The position numbers and the translations under genes were made by a program. A DNA stretch of 21,846 nucleotides from CAZPLZ01 sp964587525 (GTDB lineage: Bacteria; Oederibacteriota; CAKKQC01): contig CAZPLZ010000033.1 in assembly GCA_964587525.1 (NCBI GenBank), positions 1 to 21,846 of the forward strand, in the 5' to 3' direction. The notes beneath the pieces were generated by a model. That model made no database searches. It saw only the letters and a program-made list of their open reading frames with translations, and was not told the origin of the DNA. Below are positions 1 to 8,027 of this stretch, piece by piece; the first letter of the stretch is position 1; the number at the start of each line of letters is the position of its first letter.

Positions 1-476
1 CGATGGGCCTGACCCTCGACACGGGCAACCCGCTGGCGGTGGGCGAGGACATCCTGGCCTTCGCACGCCGCGTGCTCCCGCACCTGGTGAACGTCCACCT
101 CAAGGACTACCGCGTCCACCCGACGCCGGACGGCTACATCCTCGCCCGCTGTGCTCTGGGCGAGGGTGTCGTGCCGTTTCCGGAGCTGCTCGCCCTGCTC
201 TCATCAACGGATGTCTCGCTTCACGCTGAGCAGGCAGCGCTGACTGAGCGGCGGATCCGTGTCCTGGAGCCGGAATACTGGCAGAACCTCGGCTGCACGG
301 GCGCTCCGGATAAGAACCACCCCGCCCTGCGGCTGCGGCATGACCGCCCCTCGAGCGGTGACCCGCGGACCCCGTGGGAACGGGGCGAGGACTCCGACCT
401 TCCCGCCTACGAGCTTTCGCAAGTGGAGCGGAGTGTCAGGTATCTTACAGAGGTACTGCAAAGGAGGACCGCATGA
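1..476 (+). CDS. Sugar phosphate isomerase/epimerase-like TIM-barrel protein, C-terminal part
   Basis: The 5' end lies off the window; about 157 residues are visible. The segment LDTGNPLAVGED followed by VNVHLKDY and then LGEGVVPFPELL is the C-terminal half of the xylose-isomerase-like TIM barrel (AP_endonuc_2 superfamily). There the His and Asp/Lys of the HLKD-type strand and the following GEG turn sit at the metal and substrate site. Members isomerise or epimerise free or phosphorylated sugars, or act on related polyols; the substrate cannot be read from this fragment. A roughly 50-residue Arg- and Glu-rich tail follows the barrel. The stop TGA overlaps the ATG of the next gene (ATGA at 473-476), so the two are translationally coupled and the product probably acts in the same sugar pathway as the two dehydrogenases downstream. 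Confidence 0.82.
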   Translation, partial: MGLTLDTGNPLAVGEDILAFARRVLPHLVNVHLKDYRVHPTPDGYILARCALGEGVVPFPELLALLSSTDVSLHAEQAALTERRIRVLEPEYWQNLGCTGAPDKNHPALRLRHDRPSSGDPRTPWERGEDSDLPAYELSQVERSVRYLTEVLQRRTA

Positions 477-1255
477 CCGCAGCGAAGTCTGTCCTGGACC
501 TGTTCCGGGTGGACGGCCACGTGGCGCTCGTGACCGGCGGCTCGAAGGGGCTTGGTCAAGCGATGGCGATGGCCCTGGCCCAGGCCGGGGCGACCACCGT
601 GCTCTGTTCGCGCTCCAAGGCCGAGTGCGAGGCGGCGGCCGCGGAGATCGCCCGGGCGACAAACAAGGAAAGCCTCGGACTCGCCTTGAACGTCATGAAG
701 GAAGAGGAAGTTGACCGGACCTTCGCCCGCGTTGTCGAGCGATTCGGCAAGCTTGATATCCTGATCAACAGCGCCGGGATCAATATCCGGGGTTCGATCG
801 AAGAGTTGAGCCAGAAGGACTTCCGGAACGTCATCGAAACGAACCTCACCGGCACTTGGCTGTGCTGCCGGGCAGCGGCCCGGATCATGAAGCCGCGCAA
901 GTATGGGTCCGTCATCAACTTGGGCTCGGCGCTGAGCAAGGTTGCGCTTCCCGGGCGCACGGCGTACTGCGCCTCGAAGTTCGGGGTCATCGGCCTCACC
1001 CAGGCGCTGGCGTTGGAGTGGGCCGAATCCGGTGTGCGGTGCAACGCCATCTGCCCGGGCCCGTTCCTCACGGAGATGAACCGGCCCATCAAGGAGGATC
1101 CGGCAAGGGAACGGATGGTGGTAGGGCAGACCGCGCTCAACCGGTGGGGTGAGCTGCACGAGATCACCGGCGCGGCGCTCTATCTGGCCAGTCCCGCATC
1201 CACCTACGTCACCGGCTCATCGCTGTCCGTGGACGCGGGCTGGACCGCCCGGTAG
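473..1255 (+). CDS. Short-chain dehydrogenase/reductase (gluconate 5-dehydrogenase / KduD-like)
   Basis: A classical SDR of 260 residues, normal for the family. The Rossmann motif TGGSKGLG is at residues 21-28, NSAG at 99-102, the catalytic Ser at 152 and the YxxxK pair at Tyr165 and Lys169. The C-terminal YVTGSSLSVDAGW segment is the usual SDR ending. The sequence style resembles gluconate 5-dehydrogenase, 2-deoxy-gluconate 3-dehydrogenase or 3-oxoacyl-ACP reductase-like SDRs; with carbohydrate genes around it, a sugar or sugar-acid substrate is more likely than a fatty acid one (inference). The start at 473 is chosen because AAGGAGG lies at 461-467 just upstream and the ATG overlaps the stop of the preceding gene. 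It is cytoplasmic. The next SDR begins 13 bases after its stop. Confidence 0.9.
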   Translation: MTAAKSVLDLFRVDGHVALVTGGSKGLGQAMAMALAQAGATTVLCSRSKAECEAAAAEIARATNKESLGLALNVMKEEEVDRTFARVVERFGKLDILINSAGINIRGSIEELSQKDFRNVIETNLTGTWLCCRAAARIMKPRKYGSVINLGSALSKVALPGRTAYCASKFGVIGLTQALALEWAESGVRCNAICPGPFLTEMNRPIKEDPARERMVVGQTALNRWGELHEITGAALYLASPASTYVTGSSLSVDAGWTAR

Positions 1256-1268
1256 CGGCGCGACCGCG

Positions 1269-2069
1269 ATGGAGCGTCTCGAGCCCAAGCTGAAGGGAAA
1301 GGTCGCGCTGGTGACCGGGGCAGGCCGGGGACTGGGCCGCGCCTACGCCCTGCGACTTGCCCGCCTCGGGGCGGACGTCGTGGTCAACGACATTCGGATG
1401 GACGCCGCCAAGGAGTTCAACGAGGAGCTGACCGCTCCAACGGTGATGGACGAGTGCCGGGCATTCGGGGTTAAGTCCATCGGCGTGGAGGCGGACGTCA
1501 GCCGAAAGGAGGCCGTGGATGCGCTGGTCCAACGGATCGTGGACGAGCTAGGCTCGCTCGACATCCTAGTGGCCAACGCCGGCGGGCAGCTGCGGCCCGT
1601 GACGGAAGGCCGCGCCGACGCGGCCACCATGCCGGAGGACGACGTGCGGTTCCTCCTGGATGTCAACCTCATGAGCACGATCTTCTGCTGCCAGGCGGCC
1701 GCGGAAATCATGAAGCGGAAGCGCTGGGGCCGGATCGTCACCGTCGCGTCCATCGGCGCCTACAGCGGCCTGCTGGTCGGCTACGGCGTGGCCAAGGCGG
1801 GGATCGTCCGCTACACGCGCTCGCTGGCCCGCGAGCTGGGGCCGCACGGCATCAATGTCAACTGCATCGCCCCCGCCCTGATCGGCACCAGTCGGGCCTA
1901 CGCCCAGTTCCCGGAGCGGAAAAAGAAGGGCAAGGACATTCCCTTGGGCCGAGTGGGCGTGCCGGAAGACTGCGCCCGGGTGGTCGAGTTCTTCTGCACG
2001 GACCTCGCGGACTACGTCACCGGCCAGGTGCTCTCCGTCTGCGGCGGGCTGAACCTGAACGCGACGTAG
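1269..2069 (+). CDS. Short-chain dehydrogenase/reductase, second of a tandem pair
   Basis: A classical SDR of 266 residues. TGAGRGLG at 16-23 binds the nucleotide, Asp41 after the second strand suggests NAD rather than NADP, NAGG is at 103-106, and the catalytic Ser161, Tyr172 and Lys176 are all present. The end YVTGQVLSVCGGLN is typical. The reading frame stays open upstream of 1269 inside the previous gene, but homology begins at MERLEPKLKGK, so the ATG at 1269 is preferred; no strong ribosome binding site precedes it. The two SDRs are clearly diverged and not a recent duplication. In non-phosphorylating rhamnose and fucose pathways two different SDRs act at successive steps, which would suit this pair, but the substrate is not shown. 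The gene ends 28 bases before the convergent membrane-protein gene. Confidence 0.9.
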   Translation: MERLEPKLKGKVALVTGAGRGLGRAYALRLARLGADVVVNDIRMDAAKEFNEELTAPTVMDECRAFGVKSIGVEADVSRKEAVDALVQRIVDELGSLDILVANAGGQLRPVTEGRADAATMPEDDVRFLLDVNLMSTIFCCQAAAEIMKRKRWGRIVTVASIGAYSGLLVGYGVAKAGIVRYTRSLARELGPHGINVNCIAPALIGTSRAYAQFPERKKKGKDIPLGRVGVPEDCARVVEFFCTDLADYVTGQVLSVCGGLNLNAT

Positions 2070-2097
2070 CTGGCCAGGCTTCCAACTCCTGTAACGG

Positions 2098-4143
2098 TCA
2101 CGGCACGATCGGCACATTGGGCACGCCGGTGATGAGGCCGATGACCGCCCAGAACATCGCAATCATGCATTCACCAAGCACCAGCCCTAGGAACAGGGGC
2201 AATATTCTCTGGTAAGCCCTCGCACCGCCAAAGGACATCACGCAGGACTTGGCCAACCACCCAAGCAGGATTGAGAACCAGATCCTGCTCATCGCCCACG
2301 TCGTGCACATGACAAAGCCCAAGGGATGCAGCGGCCACCATGGAAATATCGTGCGCAGGACAAACATTCCCGCGACGAACGCGCCTCCCACCAGGACGTG
2401 AGCGAGGTTAACCGGAAGCACCGCCGTCTCCCCGGCTTTCAGCACGTCAAAGTTCGGTGGGTTCTTCTGCATTTTCGCCGCAGCATCAAGGTAATACCTG
2501 GGAGCGAGAGAACTCGCCCACCACTCCACGTTGACCGCGCCGTACTTGTGACTCGTCGCAATGAAACTGTACGTCGAAATGCCCAGCACGATCGCTGCGG
2601 CCACCGCGAACACCGTGACCGCCTTGCCCAAATGCATCCGGCCCTGCTCCGCCGCCTTCATGCCGTTGATGATGTAAGGCATGAACACCTTCCGCATGTC
2701 CTCCATGTTGATCCCCCGCTGCATCGCCAGGGTCGTGAGCGAGGCCCCGCTCAGCCATGAAGATGGGAACAGTTGCGTGATGAATCGAAACGGCTCCGTG
2801 ATCCCGCCCAGAAAAAGCAGGCCCGATTCGGCCACGACACGCGTCAGTACCAGCAGCATGACCAAGTACATGATGACCGCAAGCGCCCCCACCCACCACT
2901 GCGCTCCGGCCAGGACGTACCAGCCGACCATTCCGAAAAGGCCTGCACCGATGAGCAGGAGGCTTAGCCAAGGAGGCAGCACATCTTGTTCTGGATCCGT
3001 CCTGCCGGAGAGCGCCCGTCTGAACCACCCAGCGAGGGAGTGCCGGGCCGTCCAGCACAGGAATATCGCGACCGCGAACATCCCGCCCGCCGTCTCGAAC
3101 ACGCTGGCCCTGGTCGCCCAATTCGAGAAGAAACCACCGCCCGCCACACCCATCCAGGCAACGAACACGTAGCTCAGGTGATACAGCACGTAGAAGAACC
3201 AGAACGAAAAACTCACCTCGCGAGTGAGCAGGAACGTCAGCCCGATGACCGAGAAAAAAACTTCTGCGAACCTGAGGTTGAATTGATTCCATGGCCGGTC
3301 CGAGAACAGCCCCCATGTCGACCAGGAAAGCTGGAAATCTGGTATGCCCGGAACGTAGAGCCCGAGGCCCCTCACACCCCATATCAGGCAGGCAATCGCA
3401 ACTCCTGCCCAGGTCAGACGGTTACGCAGAAAGTCGTTGAGCAAGCGATCCTTTGGCGCCTCGCGTGCGACTTCAACCGGCACATGCACAATCGGAAAGA
3501 TCAAACGCTCCCGCTGCGACCACTGCTGAAAAAACACCGAGCACAGGGCGAAATTGGACGCGTAAAGAATCAGCGCAAACCCGCACCAAGCCACGAGCGG
3601 CCCCGCCCAGTCCGCCCACGGGATGCTCTGCCCGCTGGGCAGGCCCTCCATGAACCACTTCAGCGCCTTGCTGTCCGGATCTCTTGACACCACCATCCAG
3701 TCCGGCATGTGGTTCAGAATGAGCTCGCGGTAGTCGTTTGACTCTGTGGTGAAATACGCAGGGGCAACCACGAACGAGGGGAAGTATCCCACGAAGGAAT
3801 AGGAGGAGAGGCTGCCGGCAATCCCGACCATCCCCCAGATCAGCAGGAGTTCGCCGGAGGACAGGCCATTCACACCCAGGAACTTCCTCGCCGCCGTGTT
3901 AACCACAAGCACAAGAAACGCGACGAACACAATGGCGACCACGGGGAAATGGTTCCCGACAAAGAGGGTGTTGGTAAGGTAACAGTCGCTGTAGGCCGAC
4001 AGCAGCCCGATGAGGATCGAGGCGAACAGCCCCAGGCATACCGCGCGCGTGGTGAGCGGGGAAAGGTGCTGTGCGGGGTCTGGCGAGCCCACGCCTGCCA
4101 CAGCAAGCGTATCGCCGGGCCGTCCCATAGACTTTCTAATCAT
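2098..4143 (-). CDS. Large polytopic membrane protein, DUF6785/DUF6784-type, possible transporter
   Basis: A 681-residue protein with about 13-14 hydrophobic segments, for example near residues 33-50, 66-82, 98-115, 182-205, 244-264, 292-306, 312-335, 352-365, 391-447, 507-528, 578-600, 611-632 and 648-672. Long polar loops occur around residues 130-180 and 530-575. It resembles the uncharacterised DUF6785/DUF6784 family, often found beside glycosidases in environmental bacteria and loosely recalling OPT-type transporters; I assign that from memory of the family's look, not a search. It is the last gene of the minus-strand carbohydrate locus, 47 bases after the rhamnosidase gene. A role in uptake of released oligosaccharides is inference. 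The start is uncertain: the ATG at 4143 and another at 4128 both lack a good ribosome binding site. Confidence 0.72.
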   Translation of the reverse strand: MIRKSMGRPGDTLAVAGVGSPDPAQHLSPLTTRAVCLGLFASILIGLLSAYSDCYLTNTLFVGNHFPVVAIVFVAFLVLVVNTAARKFLGVNGLSSGELLLIWGMVGIAGSLSSYSFVGYFPSFVVAPAYFTTESNDYRELILNHMPDWMVVSRDPDSKALKWFMEGLPSGQSIPWADWAGPLVAWCGFALILYASNFALCSVFFQQWSQRERLIFPIVHVPVEVAREAPKDRLLNDFLRNRLTWAGVAIACLIWGVRGLGLYVPGIPDFQLSWSTWGLFSDRPWNQFNLRFAEVFFSVIGLTFLLTREVSFSFWFFYVLYHLSYVFVAWMGVAGGGFFSNWATRASVFETAGGMFAVAIFLCWTARHSLAGWFRRALSGRTDPEQDVLPPWLSLLLIGAGLFGMVGWYVLAGAQWWVGALAVIMYLVMLLVLTRVVAESGLLFLGGITEPFRFITQLFPSSWLSGASLTTLAMQRGINMEDMRKVFMPYIINGMKAAEQGRMHLGKAVTVFAVAAAIVLGISTYSFIATSHKYGAVNVEWWASSLAPRYYLDAAAKMQKNPPNFDVLKAGETAVLPVNLAHVLVGGAFVAGMFVLRTIFPWWPLHPLGFVMCTTWAMSRIWFSILLGWLAKSCVMSFGGARAYQRILPLFLGLVLGECMIAMFWAVIGLITGVPNVPIVP

Positions 4144-4190
4144 CCAGCGGATCGTGTCGGTTGTCGATCACGGTGCACCCGGCTAGCCCG

Positions 4191-7100
4191 TCAAGGAAGT
4201 ACGGCAGCGCCCCCCTGACGAGTACCGCGCATCCCCCCGGGTGGGCCGAAGCGGACGCGCCTGGCGGGGTACAGCACCACGGGTCCCAGCAGGCCGGAAT
4301 CCAGAAGCGGCGAATCCGCGGACCAGTGTTTCCAGGTCGTGAAGGTCAACCGGCCGGTAGGGCTGGGTTTGCCCGCCTTCAGCCAAGCGGGCCAGGCCTG
4401 CAGATGCTTTCCCGCCCAATAGTCCCCCCATTCGCAGTCTTCGGGAAGCTTCGCATCACCGATCAGGCGATTAGGCCACAAGTTCGTGACCCTCACTTCA
4501 AGCCGGTTCGCACCCGTTCGGACAGCATCGGAAACGTCGATCCGGAACGGCCTCTTCCACAGGACGCCGAGATCATGACCGTTGAGCCTAATCTCGGCAA
4601 GGTTCTTGACTTCCCCGAGGTCAAGGACGAGAGATGTTGCCGTTCCCCGGAGTTCCGGCGGGACCTCAAATTCGGTGAGGTAGGCCGCCGTGCCCGAGAA
4701 AAACCGGACCCCGTCTTCCTGGTGCTCGCTCCACGAAATCAATTCCTGTAGTGTGATGCGGTCCGGAGCGCCCCGGCCGGGGGGGAACCTCACTTCCCAT
4801 GGCGCGGCGAGGCCCAGCGGCTCCGCCACCTCACCGACCTCAACGGACATCGTCTTCCCCTGTGCGGTGCGGGCTTCATAGGCACCCGCTTCCCGCACAG
4901 CCAGCTCGAGCATCCCCTCCGCTGACAGGCCGGCCCGCCAGGGAGGAGGGCTGGCCGGATCGGACCGCCCTCCGATCTGCAACGTCTCATGTTCGCGGAC
5001 CGACGCGGTGCGAACCTGGCCATCCAGGACGTATTCGACCCGCAGCCGCTTGAAGTGTTCGGGCGTCGGGTCGCCGCCCAGCACATCGTTCTCGGCATTG
5101 ATCAGCAGGCTCCCGTCCTTGACCTTGCCCCGAAGCAAGTCAGTCACATCCGCAAACCCGGACCCATCCTCCGCTTCGTAGATGGCCCGGCGGATCTCCA
5201 GCGTCGGGGGAAGGGGTTCAGGCCCTGCACCGACATGGCGCACATGCACCACGTGATCAGCGCCGCTCGCCGGACGGCGAAAAACGACAAACACCGACTC
5301 CGCGGGGTCGAGCCGCAACGGCAGAGCGATACGACCGTCGCGCTCCTCATAGACCGGCGCCGTCTCAATCCGGCCGGTCTCGGGGTGCCACAACTCCGGA
5401 ACCTTGCCGGTCACCCGGAATGTGCACACGCCCTTGGCCACCCGGGCGCGCTGGTTGGAGACGAAGTAGACATCGGCACCGTCAATCACGCGATGGATGA
5501 AATCCACGCGTGCGCCTCGCCCGCTGAATTCAAAATCGGGACTGACGCCCATCCCGGCAAAAACCTCGGCCAGCGGTTTGCCCCAGATCACCTTCCCCTT
5601 GCCGTACCCGTGCTCGGTGACTGTCTTGCCGTCACAATCTCCCCAGATCTTATCGGCCAGCGAGGCGACGATCCGGTCGCACTTTGGATAGTCCTCAAGG
5701 CTGGGGGAACGCACCGGCTTGGGGCCGACGACCGTCGCGCCGACCTGAACGAGCTTTCCCAACTTGCGCAGAAGCTTAAGAGTCATGGAGCCGTCCGGTG
5801 GAAGGACCAGCACCCGGTAGCTCAGCCCTCCGGGTAACGTGAGACGACCATTCCTGGTCGACATCCGGGTCAGGATGACCTCCGCGTTGCAGACGTCGTA
5901 ATCGTACCCGTCCGGCAGCTCCGGAGGTCCGGCCCGCAGGCCAACGGGAGCTCCTTCGCCGCAGAAGTACACCGCATCGGCCACGAATGTCCCCTGTTGC
6001 AGCAGAAACTGGCAACGAGCCAGGTAGCTCATCCACGCCGCGCTCTGCTCCCACCACGTATTGGTGCGGCCAAAGCGCGTCCCCCACGGCCCCATCGTCA
6101 TGCCCGGGAGCCGGTCCAGCCAGGGCTGGTGCGCGTAGGTGTGAAAGATCAACCGGTTGACCCCGCGGCAGAAGGCCCGGTCTCCGACCATCTTGAGGGA
6201 ACCGGGATCGTTCCGCCACGCTCCCTCGTGCGGCATCGCCGTGAACGCCTCGGCGCCGATGACGCTGCGGCCGTAGGTGTGACCTACCGAGGCGGCGAGT
6301 TTGCAGGTTTCCATCGACCCGCCGCTCACCCAGAATTCCCCCACGGGGAGGTCCGCGCGACCCCCGCAACCTAAGCTCTCAAACGGCCCGCCATAGGGCT
6401 CTACACCCAGGCGCAGGCCCCGACGGTGACAGAGCTTCGCCATCCGACCGTAGTACCGGTCCTGGAACAGATCCGCAATCGTCCGTCTTAAGTCCCACAG
6501 GAACCGCTCGGAGACTTCCAGACTTTCCACCACCCGGTTGGTGAGGACCGCCAGGTACGGTGTCGGATCGTAGCCTCGCCGCCTGCGGAATTCCTTCTTA
6601 AAGCCTCGAGTCCAGTTCTGGTTCCCAACTTCATAGCTGTCGATGAGGAAATTGGCGAAGACCGGCCCCGCCAACTCGCCCAATTCAGGAAGGAGCTTGC
6701 CCATCACGGCGGCAAAATGGGCGTCGGCGGCCGCGGCGCTCAACTTGTCGCACTCCAGACCGGTTCCCTCCGGGGGGGCCGGGTGGTTTTTCCGCCCGGT
6801 CGGCGTATAGCCGACTCGAACCACCATCCACGTTCCTGGCGGAACGTTCCAAGTCAGCCGGCCCTCGCCGGACATCCGTCTGGTCAGGTCGACGATCCCC
6901 CGCCGGGACACGACGGTTTCCGGAGGGGCCGACCCTTCGACGTCCCACCCGAAGCCACCGCTCCCCGCATCACCGGCCTTGGCCTCAAAATTTTCAATGG
7001 CGAATCGCGGGGAAAGCTGCACTTCGGCCAGAGCGATCCGGTCCTCCTGGCCGCTCCCCTCGGTCAAACGCAACCGAAAGAACCGCCCGGTCACCGCGGG

Positions 7101-7940
7101 GAAACCGTAAACACGGCTCCGGCGGTTCCACCCGTCACGAAGCGTCATGTCCGCCACCTCGGTGAATGTTTGACCGTCATCAGATACTTCGAGAGTTCCC
7201 GTCATCCAATCCAGCCCTTCCCCAGGAACCAGCACCAGTCGACGAGCGGTAAACGGTTCTTCAAATTCGACGAGAAGATGCTGCGGTTTATCCGGAGTCG
7301 GCTTGGGCAGGTATCCAAAGGTTTTGTTGCTGGCATCCACCACAGCTGAGCCGTCGAAGGCGCTGGAGCTTCCGGTCACAACCGGTGCAAAAGACAACAT
7401 GTTGACCTGTTCGCTCTCAGGGACAAGAAACGCCAGCACCGCGATGTCCCGGTAGAACCCCAGTTTTGTAGGGGGCTGAGGTAGTACCTCGGAGAACCGG
7501 ACTCCTCCCGTGACTCGGACTTCACTGGTCACCACTCGCTGCATGGCGAGTTCCGGTGTAATCCATGGGCCTCCGCTACTCGACCACCCGGCGCAATTGT
7601 GCATGCCCACCTCGATGCCGAGGCGTCGGGCTTCCTCCAAGGCGAACTTGAACAGGGCTCGCCATTCGTCCCCGAGATATCCCGCGGAGCCGGCGGGGAT
7701 TCCCTGGTCCACAGTGAAGATCTGAACACCGCCGACCCCGACCCGGCGCATGGCCTCGAGATCGGCCGTGATACCTTCCCGGCTGACGTTGCCGTTCATC
7801 CAGTGCCACCACGTATGTGGCCTGGCCGAATCCGGGGGCTGGCGGAAGCCCTGCACCAGAGGAGCCGTCGGCTCCGCCGCCGGAGCTGCCGCCGCAGCCA
7901 GCAGACACCACACGAGCACCACACCCATCTTGCGGCTCAG
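4191..7940 (-). CDS. GH106-type alpha-L-rhamnosidase, secreted
   Basis: A very large secreted glycosidase, 1245 residues counted from the ATG at 7928. The N-terminal signature ARPHTWWHWMNGNV at 35-48, followed by a DLEAM helix and GVGGVQIF, is characteristic of Glyco_hydro_106, which removes terminal alpha-L-rhamnose from plant and pectic glycans. Candidate catalytic glutamates are in DSYEVG near residue 433 and GAEAFT near 560, with another conserved-looking Glu in VEPYGG near 510. A discoidin-like beta insert occupies roughly 200-310. The C-terminus from about 1070 is a galactose-binding-like jelly roll with LNGHDLGVLWKRPF. A hydrophobic signal peptide ending near AAP-AAE is present. I extend the CDS to a CTG at 7940, which gives the signal a positive n-region (SRK) and sits 7 bases after AGGAGG; the ATG at 7928 would be 19 bases away. 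It lies between a sulfatase and a membrane-protein gene. Confidence 0.85.
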   Translation of the reverse strand: MSRKMGVVLVWCLLAAAAAPAAEPTAPLVQGFRQPPDSARPHTWWHWMNGNVSREGITADLEAMRRVGVGGVQIFTVDQGIPAGSAGYLGDEWRALFKFALEEARRLGIEVGMHNCAGWSSSGGPWITPELAMQRVVTSEVRVTGGVRFSEVLPQPPTKLGFYRDIAVLAFLVPESEQVNMLSFAPVVTGSSSAFDGSAVVDASNKTFGYLPKPTPDKPQHLLVEFEEPFTARRLVLVPGEGLDWMTGTLEVSDDGQTFTEVADMTLRDGWNRRSRVYGFPAVTGRFFRLRLTEGSGQEDRIALAEVQLSPRFAIENFEAKAGDAGSGGFGWDVEGSAPPETVVSRRGIVDLTRRMSGEGRLTWNVPPGTWMVVRVGYTPTGRKNHPAPPEGTGLECDKLSAAAADAHFAAVMGKLLPELGELAGPVFANFLIDSYEVGNQNWTRGFKKEFRRRRGYDPTPYLAVLTNRVVESLEVSERFLWDLRRTIADLFQDRYYGRMAKLCHRRGLRLGVEPYGGPFESLGCGGRADLPVGEFWVSGGSMETCKLAASVGHTYGRSVIGAEAFTAMPHEGAWRNDPGSLKMVGDRAFCRGVNRLIFHTYAHQPWLDRLPGMTMGPWGTRFGRTNTWWEQSAAWMSYLARCQFLLQQGTFVADAVYFCGEGAPVGLRAGPPELPDGYDYDVCNAEVILTRMSTRNGRLTLPGGLSYRVLVLPPDGSMTLKLLRKLGKLVQVGATVVGPKPVRSPSLEDYPKCDRIVASLADKIWGDCDGKTVTEHGYGKGKVIWGKPLAEVFAGMGVSPDFEFSGRGARVDFIHRVIDGADVYFVSNQRARVAKGVCTFRVTGKVPELWHPETGRIETAPVYEERDGRIALPLRLDPAESVFVVFRRPASGADHVVHVRHVGAGPEPLPPTLEIRRAIYEAEDGSGFADVTDLLRGKVKDGSLLINAENDVLGGDPTPEHFKRLRVEYVLDGQVRTASVREHETLQIGGRSDPASPPPWRAGLSAEGMLELAVREAGAYEARTAQGKTMSVEVGEVAEPLGLAAPWEVRFPPGRGAPDRITLQELISWSEHQEDGVRFFSGTAAYLTEFEVPPELRGTATSLVLDLGEVKNLAEIRLNGHDLGVLWKRPFRIDVSDAVRTGANRLEVRVTNLWPNRLIGDAKLPEDCEWGDYWAGKHLQAWPAWLKAGKPSPTGRLTFTTWKHWSADSPLLDSGLLGPVVLYPARRVRFGPPGGMRGTRQGGAAVLP

Positions 7941-7953
7941 GGGGCTTCCTCCT
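7938..7953 (-). promoter_or_regulatory. Shine-Dalgarno and possible CTG start of the rhamnosidase gene
   Basis: Reading the minus strand, AGGAGG (7953-7948) is followed by seven bases and then CTG (7940-7938), in frame with the ATG at 7928. An in-frame TGA at 7955-7953 closes the frame upstream, so CTG and ATG are the only reasonable starts. The spacing fits CTG far better than ATG. Confidence 0.5.
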
Positions 7954-7984
7954 CAGAAATCATGATCGCACGCTTACCACATCG

Positions 7985-8017
7985 CACGGACTAATTTCCA
8001 ACACGCTTCCTGACACC
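7985..8017 (+). repeat. Diverged copy of the dispersed intergenic repeat
   Basis: This stretch in the gap between the rhamnosidase and sulfatase genes aligns without gaps to the 18951-18982 copy: GGACTA, then TTTC and AAC, then CCTGACACC are shared. About three quarters of the positions match by eye. The orientation is the same as in the other copies. A perfect palindrome CCTCCGGAGG at 8016-8025 overlaps its end. Confidence 0.45.
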
Positions 8018-8027
8018 TCCGGAGGAA

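Noticed and set aside
407..1159. Long minus-strand open frames opposite the two SDR genes
   Set aside because: These are low-complexity Arg- and Pro-rich translations with no motif; the plus strand shows complete SDR signatures throughout.
2986..3687. Plus-strand open frame of 233 codons
   Set aside because: It lies opposite the membrane-protein gene, and its charged, Pro-rich translation is the expected mirror of hydrophobic codons.
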